From positions 1-64,000 of the forward strand of contig CACEEO010000002.1 of assembly GCA_902558585.1 (NCBI GenBank): a stretch of 64,000 nucleotides of DNA, in the 5' to 3' direction. Source of the stretch: an uncultured Pelagibacteraceae bacterium. Lineage in GTDB: Bacteria > Pseudomonadota > Alphaproteobacteria > Pelagibacterales > Pelagibacteraceae. The translations under genes were made by a program, and so were the position numbers. Positions within the stretch are counted from its first letter, which is position 1; every line of letters starts with the position of its first letter. Positions 1 to 14,736 of the stretch are shown here, piece after piece. Below the pieces are notes generated by a model, which was not told the origin of the DNA, did not search any database, and was given only the letters and a program-made list of their open reading frames with translations.

Positions 1-2534
<2,534 letters not shown>

Positions 2535-2556
2535 AACTAAAATTTTTAGAAAATCT

Positions 2557-2584
2557 ATAATACAATCTATGAGAGAGATTGCAA
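2557..2584 (-). promoter_or_regulatory. Candidate sigma70-type promoter for leuA (-35 TTGCAA, 16 bp, -10 TATTAT) with an inverted repeat in the spacer
   Basis: Minus strand TTGCAA-N16-TATTAT about 25 bp upstream of leuA ATG; spacer contains CAATCT-N7-AGATTG. Confidence 0.45.
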
Positions 2585-2636
2585 AATAATTAGTTAAATA
2601 ATCACTTTTAATCGACCAATTTAGGCTTATGAAAAA

Positions 2637-4319
2637 TTAATTATAAATAGACTCGATTTTGGGCATTAACCGTAAAAGTTCTCTTGTGTATTCATGGCCG
2701 GGTTTTAAAAATAAATCCTCAGTGTTTGAAACCTCACACAATTTGCCATCTTTTAAGACTCCAATTCTATCACACATTTGTCTAACAACTGGTAGGTCAT
2801 GACTAATAAACAAAATTGTTAAATTTAACTGTTCTTGAAGATCTTTAAGTAAATTTAATATTTGGGCTTGGATACTTACATCCAAAGCAGAAGTAGGTTC
2901 ATCACAAACTAAAAGTCTTGGTTGTGTGGCAAGTGCTCTTGCTATTGATATTCTCTGTCTCTGTCCTCCTGAAAATTCATGCGGATATCGATCTGCAGAT
3001 TTTTGAGTTAATTCTACAGACTCTAGCAAATCATAAATATAATTATTTAAATCTAAAGTAGATATAGATGGATTGTGAAGTGTAATTGGTTCTGCAATTA
3101 TATCTTTTACTTTTAACCTTCCATTTAGTGAAGAATAAGGATCTTGAAATATCATTTGAATTTGTTTTCTAAATTTCATTAATTCAGATCTTTGTTTAAT
3201 TTTTGTTATGCAAACGTTATCAAAGAAAATATCGCCAGATGTAGGTTTAAATAAATTTACAATCATTTTAGCAATTGTAGATTTTCCACTCCCACTTTCT
3301 CCAACTAAACCAAAAGACTCTCCCTCTTTTATTTCAAATGAAACATCATTAACAGCCATTACAGAATTTTTAGAATTTTCAGAAAAAAAATTGTCATCAA
3401 AACTTTTATTTAAATTTTCAATCTGAACTAAATCTTGATTTATAATTACTTTCTTTGACCATCTATTTAATATTTTGATATTATTTTCTTTTTTATTATT
3501 GTTTTCTTTTTCCACAATCACAAATCTTGAAATTTTTTTGTTAGTTGGTGGAACTGAGCTTACTAAACTTTTAGTATAATTTTCTTGTGGATTAGTTAAT
3601 ATTTTTTTTGTTTCACCGATTTCAATCAAATTACCACTTTTCATAACTGCTACACGATCTGCTGTCTCAGCTATAACTCCCATGTCATGAGTAATTAAGA
3701 TAACAGCAAGATTTCTTTCTTTCGTTAATTTTTTAATAAGATCTAAAATCTGAGATTGAATTGATACATCTAATGCTGTTGTTGGCTCATCTGCAATTAA
3801 CAATTCAGGCTCACAACATAGAGCTAGAGAAATTACTACTCGCTGTCTCATTCCGCCTGAAAATTGGTGAGGATAATTATCAAATCTTACCTCTGCATCT
3901 TTTATACCAACCTCTTTTAATAAATTTATAGATTTATTTTTTGCTTCTTCTTTGCTTAATTTAAGATGAGTTTGAATTGTTTCAATTAACTGTTCACCCA
4001 CTGTAAGAATTGGGTTAAGCGAAGTTTGAGGATCTTGAAATATTAATCCAATTTTATTTCCCCTATATTTAACAATACTTTCAGAATTTTCATGAATATT
4101 AAGATCACCTAAAATAACTGAGCCACTAGAAACCTTACCTGGTTCATCAATTAAATTTATTATAGCATTTCCTACAGTACTTTTTCCTGATCCAGATTCT
4201 CCAACTAATCCTAAAATTTCTCCTTTGTTAACCTCAATATTTACGTTCTTAGCAGCGTAAACTGTTTCTTTTCTCATTTGATAATCAACACTAAGATTAT
4301 TTATTTTTAAAAATGTCAT
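2637..4319 (-). CDS. Oligo/dipeptide-type ABC transporter, fused dual ATPase (DppD/DppF-like)
   Basis: Two Walker A (GESGSGKST) and two signature motifs (SGGMRQR, SGGQRQR). Start set at [11 protein letters not shown] (4319) because the track's upstream 35 aa overlap the permease gene. Confidence 0.9.
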   Translation of the reverse strand: MTFLKINNLSVDYQMRKETVYAAKNVNIEVNKGEILGLVGESGSGKSTVGNAIINLIDEPGKVSSGSVILGDLNIHENSESIVKYRGNKIGLIFQDPQTSLNPILTVGEQLIETIQTHLKLSKEEAKNKSINLLKEVGIKDAEVRFDNYPHQFSGGMRQRVVISLALCCEPELLIADEPTTALDVSIQSQILDLIKKLTKERNLAVILITHDMGVIAETADRVAVMKSGNLIEIGETKKILTNPQENYTKSLVSSVPPTNKKISRFVIVEKENNNKKENNIKILNRWSKKVIINQDLVQIENLNKSFDDNFFSENSKNSVMAVNDVSFEIKEGESFGLVGESGSGKSTIAKMIVNLFKPTSGDIFFDNVCITKIKQRSELMKFRKQIQMIFQDPYSSLNGRLKVKDIIAEPITLHNPSISTLDLNNYIYDLLESVELTQKSADRYPHEFSGGQRQRISIARALATQPRLLVCDEPTSALDVSIQAQILNLLKDLQEQLNLTILFISHDLPVVRQMCDRIGVLKDGKLCEVSNTEDLFLKPGHEYTRELLRLMPKIESIYN

Positions 4320-5254
4320 TTTTTTAATTTTGGATTTAAAGTATCTCTCATCCAATCTCCTAATAAATTTATTGAAAATGCTAAAATAACTAAGAAAATT
4401 GCTGGAAAAAAAGTTATCCACCATTCTCCTGAAAATAAAAAATCATTACCAAGTCTTATTAATGTCCCTAAAGAAGGTGTGGTAGGAGGCACACCAACTC
4501 CTAAAAAACTTAAAGTAGACTCAGCTAAAATAGCAAGAGCTAAACCAATAGTTCCAATTACTAATACCGGTCTTAAAATATTTGGTAAAATATGTTTAAA
4601 CATAATTATTATATTTGAAACTCCAATTATTGTTGATGCTGAAACATAGTCTTTATTTTTTTCTACTAAAGTTGCAGCTCTAGAAACTCTTGCAAATTGT
4701 GGCCACTCTGAAATTCCAATAGCAAATATTAAAACATAAATTGCCATTTCATCATGCATTTCTCTCGTTATTAATCCTCTTGCTATTCCATCGACCAACA
4801 ATGCCATCAAAATACTTGGTACTGTTAACTGAACATCCGTTAACCTCATTACTATCATTTCATATTTTCCCCCAAAAAATCCAGCAGTTAATCCTAATCC
4901 AACTCCAAGGATTAAACTAAAAATTATCGCAGAAAAACCTACAATTAAAGAAATCCTACATCCATACAAAATTGTCGATAGCATATCTCTTCCTTGCCCA
5001 TCAGTGCCTAAAATAAATTTAGCAAGACCATCTTCTGTCCATGATGGTGGTGTGAATGCATCCATAAGTGAAAGGGAGGATGGATCAAAAGGATTATAAG
5101 GCGTTATAAGCTCAACAAAGAAAGAACAGAAAAAAATTATAAATAAAATAGTAGATGATACAATCGCAGTAGGAGATTTAATAAAGCTATGATAAATATC
5201 ACTATCTTTTATTCTTTCCCAAGTACTTAAAGATTTGTTATCCACTTGCAGCAT
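4316..5254 (-). CDS. ABC transporter permease, DppC/OppC-like
   Basis: Multi-TM, LGTDGQGRDMLSTILYG, PNILRPVLV EAA-loop context; operon with ATPase. Confidence 0.88.
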   Translation of the reverse strand: MLQVDNKSLSTWERIKDSDIYHSFIKSPTAIVSSTILFIIFFCSFFVELITPYNPFDPSSLSLMDAFTPPSWTEDGLAKFILGTDGQGRDMLSTILYGCRISLIVGFSAIIFSLILGVGLGLTAGFFGGKYEMIVMRLTDVQLTVPSILMALLVDGIARGLITREMHDEMAIYVLIFAIGISEWPQFARVSRAATLVEKNKDYVSASTIIGVSNIIIMFKHILPNILRPVLVIGTIGLALAILAESTLSFLGVGVPPTTPSLGTLIRLGNDFLFSGEWWITFFPAIFLVILAFSINLLGDWMRDTLNPKLKK

Positions 5255-6221
5255 CTCCTTTAACTCTTATTCTTGGATCAATTAAATAATAAAGAATATC
5301 AACTATAAAATTAATCATGACGAAAACAAAAGCTATAAAAACTAAATAAGCTGACATGATTGGTATATCGACGAATTGTACAGCTTGAATAAATAAGAAA
5401 CCCATACCAGGCCATTGAAAAACAGTTTCAGTAATAATTGAAAACGCAATTAAAGTTCCAATATTTATTCCTGCTATAGTTATTACAGGTATCAATCCAT
5501 TTTTTAAAGCATGTTTATATTTAATACTATTTTCACTAATTCCACGAGCACGCGCAAATTTAATATAATCTGTTTGTAATATTTCCATCATCTCTGCTCG
5601 CACAAGTCTGATGATATAAGTCATTTGGAAAAGGCTTAACGTTACTGAAGGAAGTATGATTGCTTTAAGTCCTGAAACTGTTAAAAAACCTGTAGTCCAA
5701 AAACCTAAATCAACAACTTCTCCTCTTCCAAAAGAGGGTAAAATTCCTAATATTACCGCAAACAGATATATAAATAATATACCAATTACAAATGTAGGGA
5801 GTGAAACCCCCAACAAAGAGATGGCTAAAACAAAATCACTTAAAAAACCTTTTCGATTTATACCTGTATAAACTCCCAATAATGTACCAGTTACAAGCGC
5901 AATTAGTGCTGAAATAACCACAAGTTCAATAGTTGCAGGCAATCTTTCAACTATTAATTCTGAAACAGGTCTTCTTAATTGATATGAAATTCCAAACTCA
6001 CCTTTAGAAGCATTAACTATAAATCGTGAAAATTGAACATGAATTGGATCCATTAAACCCAGTGTTTCTCGCAATTCTGCTCTTTCCTCATCAGAAGTTT
6101 CTTCTCCAACCATGTTATTAATTGGATCTCCAACAAAATTAAATAAAGAGAAAGACACAAAGGCGACAACCAACATCACCAAAGCAGATTGAAACAGCCT
6201 TTTAAAAAAATATTTTATCAA
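5238..6221 (-). CDS. ABC transporter permease, DppB/OppB-like
   Basis: N-term FFKRLFQSALVMLVVAFVSFSLFNFVGDP typical of DppB family; GDPINN/LGLMDP motifs. Confidence 0.88.
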   Translation of the reverse strand: MIKYFFKRLFQSALVMLVVAFVSFSLFNFVGDPINNMVGEETSDEERAELRETLGLMDPIHVQFSRFIVNASKGEFGISYQLRRPVSELIVERLPATIELVVISALIALVTGTLLGVYTGINRKGFLSDFVLAISLLGVSLPTFVIGILFIYLFAVILGILPSFGRGEVVDLGFWTTGFLTVSGLKAIILPSVTLSLFQMTYIIRLVRAEMMEILQTDYIKFARARGISENSIKYKHALKNGLIPVITIAGINIGTLIAFSIITETVFQWPGMGFLFIQAVQFVDIPIMSAYLVFIAFVFVMINFIVDILYYLIDPRIRVKGDAASG

Positions 6222-6238
6222 TTTGTGAAGGTTTAAAC

Positions 6239-6272
6239 TTACAAGCCCTTTAAATTTTTAAAGGGCTTGTAA
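6239..6272 (-). promoter_or_regulatory. Perfect 16-bp-stem RNA hairpin between solute-binding protein and permease genes
   Basis: TTACAAGCCCTTTAAA-TT-TTTAAAGGGCTTGTAA; lies about 10 nt downstream of the SBP stop, without a strong U tract on the minus strand. Confidence 0.7.
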
Positions 6273-6282
6273 TAATTTTTAA

Positions 6283-7845
6283 TTAGTTAAAACTAGCAGT
6301 TCTGAATAACGGTTCGTTATTCGGTCTGATAGGAACATTAACATTGCTTTTAGATGCCCAAGAAATTACTTGGTGATGTAAAGGAAGATAAGAAATATCA
6401 TCTTTTACTATTTTCCAAGCTTTTGCAATTGCAGCATTTCTCTTATCTAAATCAACTTCACCTTCCATAACTCTAATTGCAGCATCAACATCTGCATTAC
6501 TAAAGTTAACTTTGTTCCAGCTAGCACCAGACTCATATAAGTAATGGAAAACATAGTGACTATCTAAAGTTGGAACACCCCATCCTAGCATATAGAAATC
6601 ACCTTGATCATCTTTAAGCTCTTTGAAGTGTTTACTTTTAGTTTGAGCAAATAAGTTTACGTTAACTCCAATTTTACCCAACATTCCAACAACAGCCGTA
6701 CATATTGCCTCATCGTTTACATATCTGTCATTAGGACATCTAAGTTCAACGTCAAAACCATTAGGATAACCCGCATCAGCTAAAAGTTTTTTTGCAGCAT
6801 TAACATCGTAAGGTAATCTTTTATCAAGATCAGCTGTATATCCATTTACACCTGGGAAAGTTATAATTCCTGCTGGTTCACTTAAACCTCTCATAACTTT
6901 TTTCTTAATCGCTTCTATATCGATTGCTTGATAAAGAGCTTGTCTTACTTCTTTTTTCTTGAATGGATTATCACCTGTATTTCCAGTTCTTAATTTGTCA
7001 GCTGCTTGATCCATACCTAAGAAAATTGTTCTCATTTGAGCTGTACTTTCAACTTTATGACCTGAAGAAGATCCAATTCTTTTTAAATCTTGAACTGGAG
7101 CATCAGTAACTATATCAATTTCACCTGATAATAATGCTGCAACTCTTGTAGCTGCATTTTTTATAGGCATTAATTCAATTTGAGTTACTTTTTTGTCCTT
7201 CATCTCACCCCACCAATGTTTATTTCTTTTAAACACTGTTTTAGTATTTGGTTCTCTTAAAGTTATTTTAAAAGGACCAGTTCCCATGGCATTAGTAGCA
7301 GAGAAAGTTTCTTGTCCTGCATCCCAATTTTGTGGAGACATTGCAAAGTTTTTCTCTGACCAAGCTTTAGACATTATAAAAATGTTAGACAATTGGTTTA
7401 AAAGAATAGGGTTAGGTTTACTTGTAGTTATTTTAACAGAGTAATCTCCAACCGCTTCAACATTAGCAACAGTGCTTATATATTCTTTAAAGTCAGATGT
7501 TCTTTGCTTAGCTCTTAATATACTAAAAACAACATCTGCAGATGTCATTCCAGAACCATCAGAAAACTTAGCATCTTCTCTTAAAGTAAAAATCCAAGTA
7601 TTTGGATCAGTAGCTTTCCATTTTGTTGCTAAAGCAGGTCCTATTTTCATGTCCAAACCTCTTTGAACTAGAGCTTCGTAAACTTGTCTAGATACTTGTG
7701 TCGTTGGACCCTCATTTTGTGCATGTGGATCTAGTGTTAAACTGTCTCCTTGCATAGACCATTTAATAGTTTTTGCCCATGCTGAAGAAAATCCGAATAC
7801 TAGAACTAATGACAATAGTATTCTTACTATATTTTTAGTCTTCAT
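6283..7845 (-). CDS. ABC transporter substrate-binding protein, family 5 (SBP_bac_5, peptide/nickel type)
   Basis: Signal peptide plus QGDSLTLDPHAQNEGPTTQVSRQVYEALV, DVVFSILRA. Confidence 0.9.
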   Translation of the reverse strand: MKTKNIVRILLSLVLVFGFSSAWAKTIKWSMQGDSLTLDPHAQNEGPTTQVSRQVYEALVQRGLDMKIGPALATKWKATDPNTWIFTLREDAKFSDGSGMTSADVVFSILRAKQRTSDFKEYISTVANVEAVGDYSVKITTSKPNPILLNQLSNIFIMSKAWSEKNFAMSPQNWDAGQETFSATNAMGTGPFKITLREPNTKTVFKRNKHWWGEMKDKKVTQIELMPIKNAATRVAALLSGEIDIVTDAPVQDLKRIGSSSGHKVESTAQMRTIFLGMDQAADKLRTGNTGDNPFKKKEVRQALYQAIDIEAIKKKVMRGLSEPAGIITFPGVNGYTADLDKRLPYDVNAAKKLLADAGYPNGFDVELRCPNDRYVNDEAICTAVVGMLGKIGVNVNLFAQTKSKHFKELKDDQGDFYMLGWGVPTLDSHYVFHYLYESGASWNKVNFSNADVDAAIRVMEGEVDLDKRNAAIAKAWKIVKDDISYLPLHHQVISWASKSNVNVPIRPNNEPLFRTASFN

Positions 7846-7927
7846 TATTCCCCTCGTTTTTTAAATTTATTTAAAAAAGTATAGGTGAAATAATTGAATT
7901 ATAGTAGCAATAATTTACTGATAAAAT

Positions 7928-8968
<1,041 letters not shown>

Positions 8969-9517
8969 TTAATTAAATATTTTAGCACCTCTGGTCATAG
9001 CTACTGCCCCTGTTCTCGAAGTACTTATAAGTCCCAAAGGCTTTAATTTTTTATTCATTACATCAATTTCTCTTCTTAGAGCAGTTATTTGAATTACTGC
9101 TGAAGATTTTGTTTTATCTAATATTATGGGATTAAATTTTTTACAAGCATTTAAGCATTTTTCAATTTTATTTCTTTTGCCTACTACTTTAAATAAAGCC
9201 ATTTCCTTAAATATTACGTCTTTGTCTTCTCTTTTAAACTCAGCAACTTTATGAACCGGCACTAATTTAGTTAATTGAAGTCTTATTTGGTCAATTACTT
9301 GAGGTGTTCCGGTAGTAACAATTGTTATTCTTGAAATATTTTTAACCGCATCAACTTCTGCAACCGCCAATGATTCAATATTGTATCCTCGCCCAGAAAA
9401 TAAACCTACTACCCTTGCCAAAACTCCAGCCTCATTATCTACCCAAACAACAAATATATATGTGTCTGATTTTTGTTTCTTTGTAGGAACGCTATAAGCT
9501 GATTTTGATTTCGGCAT
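8969..9517 (-). CDS. ilvH: Acetolactate synthase small subunit
   Basis: ACT domain VWVDNEAGVLARVVGLFSGRGYNIESLAV; next to ilvB. Confidence 0.95.
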   Translation of the reverse strand: MPKSKSAYSVPTKKQKSDTYIFVVWVDNEAGVLARVVGLFSGRGYNIESLAVAEVDAVKNISRITIVTTGTPQVIDQIRLQLTKLVPVHKVAEFKREDKDVIFKEMALFKVVGKRNKIEKCLNACKKFNPIILDKTKSSAVIQITALRREIDVMNKKLKPLGLISTSRTGAVAMTRGAKIFN

Positions 9518-9522
9518 TATGA

Positions 9523-11289
9523 TTATACTAAGGCTTTGCCTTTTCCTTTAATTTTATTTTCCTCTTGATCTTTTGGACCCAAGATCATTTGGTTATGAGG
9601 TTTTCCAGATGGTATCATTGGAAAGCAATTCTCGTTAGGATCCACATGACAATCAAATATAACTGGTCCATCATAATCAATCATTTCTTGAATTTTATGA
9701 TCAAGATCAGCTGGACTTTCTGCTTTAATTCCTTTGCATCCATAAGCTTCTGCCATTTTCATAAAATCAGGTAATGCTTCAGAATAACTTTCAGAATAAT
9801 TTTTTTCGTGCAGTAATTCTTGCCATTGTCTTACCATTCCCATGTACTGATTATTTAAAATAAATATTTTTATAGGAAGATTGTATTGAACTGCAGTAGA
9901 CATTTCTTGCATAGTCATTAAAACTGAAGCTTCTCCAGCAATATCAATTACTAATTTTTCAGGATGAGCAATTTGAACACCAACTGCTGCTGGTAATCCA
10001 TACCCCATGGTTCCTAAACCGCCAGATGTCATCCATCTATTTGGTTTATTAAATTTATAATGCTGAGCAGCCCACATTTGATGTTGTCCAACCTCGGTAG
10101 TAACATAAGTATCTTTATCTTTAGTTAATTCATAAAGTCTTTGAACAGCGTGTTGAGGTTTTATGCTTTCATTGCTGTTTACAAAATTAAGAGAGTCTTT
10201 TTCCCTCCATTTTTCAATTTGTTCCCACCACTTAGCTATATTTGATTTATTTGACTTGCTATGACCATTTTTTCTTTTAGCAATTGTTTTATTAATTTTA
10301 CTGATTACACTCGTAACGTCTCCAACTATTGCAAGATCTACTTTGATAATTTTGTTGATTGATGATGGATCTATATCTATATGAACCTTTTTTGAATTTG
10401 GTGAAAACTCATCAATTTTTCCAGTAATACGATCGTCAAATCTTGCGCCAATGTTAATTAATAAATCACAATCATGCATAGCATTATTTGCTTCAAACGT
10501 ACCATGCATACCTAGCATTCCTAAAAATTGATTATCATCCCCAGGATAAGCACCTAATCCTTGAAGTGTTGAAGTTATAGGAAAACCAGTTAGCTCAACA
10601 AATTCCCTTAAAGCCTGACTTGCTTTTGGCCCTGAGTTAATTACTCCTCCACCACTATAAATTATTGGTTTTTTAGCTTTGCTTAATAATTTTACTAATT
10701 CATCAATTTGATCTTGAGAAAATTTATTATGAGATTTTCCATTTAATTTTTTTTCTTTATTTGGTTTTTTATATTTTGCTTTTGCAAACTGAATATCTTT
10801 TGGAATATCAATTAAAACCGGTCCAGGTCTTCCTGTCGTTGCAACTCTAAAAGCTTCATGCATAACTTTTGAAAGATCATTTATATCTTTAACTAACCAA
10901 TTATGTTTCGTACAAGGTCTTGTAATTCCTGTAGTGTCACATTCTTGAAAAGCATCTGTTCCAATTAAATGTGTTGGAACTTGACCAGAAATACAAACCA
11001 AAGGAACTGAGTCCATATACGCATCGGTTAATGCTGTAACAACATTGGTTGCACCAGGACCTGATGTAACTAAAACTACACCTGGTTTTCCTGATGATCT
11101 TGCATAACCTTCTGCCGCGTGACCAGCGCCTTGTTCGTGTCTAACCAAAATATGTTTTATAGAAGGATGGTTTTTTAATTCATCATAAATTGGTAACACT
11201 GCGCCACCTGGATAGCCAAAGATATGTTCTACCTTTTGGTCCTCAAGACATTTGAATACAATTTCTGCTCCAGTTAATAATTTTGGCAT
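9523..11289 (-). CDS. ilvB: Acetolactate synthase large subunit
   Basis: ThDP enzyme motifs [33 protein letters not shown]-terminal [16 protein letters not shown]. Confidence 0.96.
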   Translation of the reverse strand: MPKLLTGAEIVFKCLEDQKVEHIFGYPGGAVLPIYDELKNHPSIKHILVRHEQGAGHAAEGYARSSGKPGVVLVTSGPGATNVVTALTDAYMDSVPLVCISGQVPTHLIGTDAFQECDTTGITRPCTKHNWLVKDINDLSKVMHEAFRVATTGRPGPVLIDIPKDIQFAKAKYKKPNKEKKLNGKSHNKFSQDQIDELVKLLSKAKKPIIYSGGGVINSGPKASQALREFVELTGFPITSTLQGLGAYPGDDNQFLGMLGMHGTFEANNAMHDCDLLINIGARFDDRITGKIDEFSPNSKKVHIDIDPSSINKIIKVDLAIVGDVTSVISKINKTIAKRKNGHSKSNKSNIAKWWEQIEKWREKDSLNFVNSNESIKPQHAVQRLYELTKDKDTYVTTEVGQHQMWAAQHYKFNKPNRWMTSGGLGTMGYGLPAAVGVQIAHPEKLVIDIAGEASVLMTMQEMSTAVQYNLPIKIFILNNQYMGMVRQWQELLHEKNYSESYSEALPDFMKMAEAYGCKGIKAESPADLDHKIQEMIDYDGPVIFDCHVDPNENCFPMIPSGKPHNQMILGPKDQEENKIKGKGKALV

Positions 11290-11341
11290 TAGGCAATCTA
11301 GCTGAAGTTGTGCTCATTGGTCAAGTTTAAGAATGAAAATT

Positions 11342-12250
11342 TTAAATTTTTTTCAAAAAATTATTTATGTCTTGTGGCTTTAGCTTAATCCAGTTCATCA
11401 TGTTGCCTCTAGCCCAAGTACTTTGTCTTTTGGCGTATTGTCTAGTTTTTATGGCTATTTTTTCTTTAGTATCATGCAAATCTTTTTGTTTTTTCAAGTA
11501 TTCTCTAATTTCATTAACTCCAATAGCTTTGTTGGCACTTTTATCTTTTCTAACCCTTAGCTTGATGAAATTTTTTACTTCTTTTAGTGCTCCATTTTCT
11601 ATCATCTCGCTTGTTCTTACATTAATCCGCTCAATTAATTCTTGTCTAGGGTAATCAATGTAAAATTTAAAAAAATCATCTTCCATGAAGTTTGATTTTG
11701 TGTTTTTAAACCATTCATGTAGAGATTTTTTTGTAAACTTTTTTACCTCATAAGCTCTGATAGATCTTTGAGTGTCTGTAGGGTTTATTTTTCCTTTTGA
11801 GGATGGATCTAATTTTAATAGTTTTTCATAAAACTTCTTTTGTCCAAGTTTTTTTTGTAAATCTCTAATTTGAGTTCTTAATTTTAATGAAATATTTGGT
11901 ATTTTAACTAAACCATCAGTTAAAGCTTTAAAGTATAAACCTGTGCCTCCAACAAGAATTGGGGTTTTTTTTCTTTTTTGAACTTCCCTAATTTTTTTAA
12001 TTACTAGCTTAAGCCAATCACCTGTTGAAAAGTTTTTTGTAACATTATGAAAACCATACAAATGATGTTTTATTTTCTGGTATTTTTTTGGATCTGGTCT
12101 AGCTGATAATATGTTAAGCTGTTTGTATACTTGCATGCTATCTGCATTAATAATTTCTCCATTAATTTTTTTAGCAAGCTTAATTGCAAAACTTGATTTT
12201 CCTGAAGCTGTAGGACCAGATATTAATATGATCTTGGATTTTAAATCCAT
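11342..12250 (-). CDS. miaA: tRNA dimethylallyltransferase
   Basis: ISGPTASGKSSFAIKLA, INADSMQVYK. Confidence 0.95.
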   Translation of the reverse strand: MDLKSKIILISGPTASGKSSFAIKLAKKINGEIINADSMQVYKQLNILSARPDPKKYQKIKHHLYGFHNVTKNFSTGDWLKLVIKKIREVQKRKKTPILVGGTGLYFKALTDGLVKIPNISLKLRTQIRDLQKKLGQKKFYEKLLKLDPSSKGKINPTDTQRSIRAYEVKKFTKKSLHEWFKNTKSNFMEDDFFKFYIDYPRQELIERINVRTSEMIENGALKEVKNFIKLRVRKDKSANKAIGVNEIREYLKKQKDLHDTKEKIAIKTRQYAKRQSTWARGNMMNWIKLKPQDINNFLKKI

Positions 12251-12252
12251 TA

Positions 12253-13668
12253 TTAGTCTAACTTAACACCAATATATCTTCGTTGATTTTCATTATTATA
12301 GATTGCAAGTAAAACTGTTTTTTGATTTGAATTAAGAACTTCTTTGGTAATTTCTCTTAAATCATCGGCCGATCTAATTTTTTTCTTCTGAGCTTCAATA
12401 ATAATACTGTTAAGCTCTATTGAATTTGCAACAGGGCTGTTGTTTGCAATTTTAGTAATAACAAGTCCTGTAGTTTGGTTTGGTAAATTTCTATTTTTAA
12501 TATCTTCTTTAGTTAATGGTCTTACTACTATTCTTAGACTTTCAATGATCTCTTCATTATTTTGTTTTTCAGTTTCTTGATTTTTACTTATTTTAAAATC
12601 ATCTGAGGTTTCTAATCTTCCTAAAATAACATTTTTAATAATCTCTTTTTTATCTCTCCAAATTTTAACCTCAACTTTTTTTCCAACCTCTGTTCGTGCA
12701 ACAATTGCTGGAAGCTCTTTCATTTGATTTATTTTTTCTCCATTAAATTCTAAAATAATATCACCAGCTTGTATTCCTGCTTTTTCTGAAGGACTATTTT
12801 CTGCAACACTTGCAACAAGTGCTCCTCGAGCTTTATCTAATTTTTCAACTTCAGCAATTTCTTTTGTCACATCTTGAATTCTAACACCCAGCCAACCTCT
12901 TTTTGTTTCACCAAATTCGATTAATTGTTTAATTACAATTTGAGCACTGTTAGATGGTATAGAAAATCCAATTCCAATAGAACCATTACGTCCAAGAATT
13001 GCTGTATTAATTCCAATTACATTTCCTTCCATATCAAACAAAGGCCCTCCAGAATTTCCAGAATTTATAGATGCATCTGTTTGTATGAAATCTTCATATC
13101 TTGATAAACCAATTGATCGATTTCTTGCTGAAATAATTCCAGCTGTTACCGTTCCACCTAAACCAAACGGATTTCCAATTGCTAAAACCCAATCACCAAT
13201 TCTTGCTTTATCAGAGTCACCGAATGCAACTGGGATAAACTTTTCATCTGTTTCTAATTGCAAAACAGCAATATCCATAAGTGGGTCAGCACCTAAAACC
13301 TTAGCTTTAAATTCTTGGTCACCATTTACCCTAACAATAATGTCGTCAGCATCTTGGATAACGTGATTATTTGTAACTACAATTCCTTTCTCGTCTATTA
13401 TAAACCCAGAACCTAAAGCAGCTGATTGTCTTTCCTGAGGTGTTCCAAATTCTTTAAACATATCCTCAAAAGGAGAACCTGGAGGAAATTGAAAAGGAAA
13501 AGGATTAGAATTTGTTGTGATAGTGGTTGTTGTAGAAATATTTACAACAGATGGCATTAATTTTTCTGCAAGATCTGCAAATGAAGCTGGAACTGGTTTA
13601 GAGTTTACATTTAGCGAAAAGCTAAATGATATTAGAAGGGTTAAGAATATAAGTTTAATCTTATTCAT
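12253..13668 (-). CDS. Do/DegP-like periplasmic serine protease (S1C, PDZ)
   Basis: GSGFIIDEKGIVVTNNHVI, TDASINSGNSGGPLFD catalytic serine, two PDZ regions. Confidence 0.93.
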   Translation of the reverse strand: MNKIKLIFLTLLISFSFSLNVNSKPVPASFADLAEKLMPSVVNISTTTTITTNSNPFPFQFPPGSPFEDMFKEFGTPQERQSAALGSGFIIDEKGIVVTNNHVIQDADDIIVRVNGDQEFKAKVLGADPLMDIAVLQLETDEKFIPVAFGDSDKARIGDWVLAIGNPFGLGGTVTAGIISARNRSIGLSRYEDFIQTDASINSGNSGGPLFDMEGNVIGINTAILGRNGSIGIGFSIPSNSAQIVIKQLIEFGETKRGWLGVRIQDVTKEIAEVEKLDKARGALVASVAENSPSEKAGIQAGDIILEFNGEKINQMKELPAIVARTEVGKKVEVKIWRDKKEIIKNVILGRLETSDDFKISKNQETEKQNNEEIIESLRIVVRPLTKEDIKNRNLPNQTTGLVITKIANNSPVANSIELNSIIIEAQKKKIRSADDLREITKEVLNSNQKTVLLAIYNNENQRRYIGVKLD

Positions 13669-13669
13669 A

Positions 13670-13855
13670 TTAACTTTTAATAAAATAAATAATTATAAAA
13701 CCTATCAATGCAAAAATAAGTCCACCTGATCTAAGCTGACTATCTTTAACAAGTTCTAATTTTTTTAACATACTTTTCATTTTTGCTGGAAATAAGGCGT
13801 ATAAAATACCTTCAATAAACAAGAAAAGACCAAAAGCTATAACTAGCTCACGCAT
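13670..13855 (-). CDS. DUF2065 family small membrane protein
   Basis: 61 aa, two TM segments, typical position beside hflC/degP. Confidence 0.75.
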   Translation of the reverse strand: MRELVIAFGLFLFIEGILYALFPAKMKSMLKKLELVKDSQLRSGGLIFALIGFIIIYFIKS

Positions 13856-13862
13856 TTAAAAA

Positions 13863-14735
13863 TTATTGCTGAATTTCAGCTTTTATATTTCCAAAAAATT
13901 TAAAAAACTCACTGTCTGGAGATAAAATCAAAGAAGTTTCACCACCAATAAGAGCTTTTTCATATGCCTGCATAGCTCTGTAGAAAGCAAAAAATTCTGG
14001 ATCTTGACCAAAGGCGTCAGCAAATATCTTGTTTCTTAAACCGTCACCTTCCCCTTTCATAATCTCAGATTGTTTTTGAGCATCTGCTAAGATTACAGTA
14101 ACTTCTTTGTCAGCAGTTGATGTAATCGTAACTGCCATCTCTGCTCCTTTTGCTCTAAATTCTTTTGCTTCTCTCTCCCTTTCAGTTTGCATTCTTCTAT
14201 AAATTGCATCACTGTTAGCTTGAGGTAGATCTGCTCTTTTAATTCTGACATCAACAATATTAATTCCAAAGTTTTGTGCTTCGTTATTAACACCCTCTTT
14301 AATTAAAGCCATTTGCTTAGATCTATCTTTAGATAATAATGTTTGTAATTCCTCTTGACCTAGTACATTTCTAATTCTTGAATTTATAATTGTAGATAAT
14401 CTTGATCTTGCAACTCTTTCGTTTCCAACTGAAATATAAAACTTCAGTGGATCAATGATTTGAAATCTTGCAAATGCATCCACAATTAAACGTTTTTGAT
14501 CTGATGCAATAACCTCTTCAGGTGGAGCATCTAAATTTAAAATTCTTTTATCTAAATAAACAACGTTTTGAATAAATGGAATTTTAAAGTTTAATCCTGG
14601 CTTCATTATAATTCTTTTTGGATCACCAAATTGAAGAATAATTGCTTGGTTAACTTCCTTAACTATAATTACTGATAAAAAGGCTACAACACCTATTGCA
14701 ACTAGTACTCCTGCTAAAATTTTTCCAGCTTTCAT
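13863..14735 (-). CDS. hflC: Protease modulator HflC
   Basis: Band-7/SPFH protein NQAIILQFGDPKRIIMKPGLNFKIPF; adjacent hflK. Confidence 0.93.
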   Translation of the reverse strand: MKAGKILAGVLVAIGVVAFLSVIIVKEVNQAIILQFGDPKRIIMKPGLNFKIPFIQNVVYLDKRILNLDAPPEEVIASDQKRLIVDAFARFQIIDPLKFYISVGNERVARSRLSTIINSRIRNVLGQEELQTLLSKDRSKQMALIKEGVNNEAQNFGINIVDVRIKRADLPQANSDAIYRRMQTEREREAKEFRAKGAEMAVTITSTADKEVTVILADAQKQSEIMKGEGDGLRNKIFADAFGQDPEFFAFYRAMQAYEKALIGGETSLILSPDSEFFKFFGNIKAEIQQ

Positions 14736-14736
14736 T

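Noticed and set aside
4320-4424. N-terminal extension of the dual ATPase ORF
   Set aside because: Overlaps the 3' end of the permease gene in another frame; the conserved domain starts at [11 protein letters not shown]
7857-7878. A/T-only inverted repeat TTTTTTAAA/TTTAAAAAA upstream of the SBP gene
   Set aside because: Expected by chance in such AT-rich sequence; weak terminator at best
13085-13366. 93-aa plus-strand ORF
   Set aside because: Antisense to the Do-like protease; composition of a shadow ORF
14093-14293. 66-aa minus-strand ORF within hflC
   Set aside because: Alternate frame of hflC; no independent evidence
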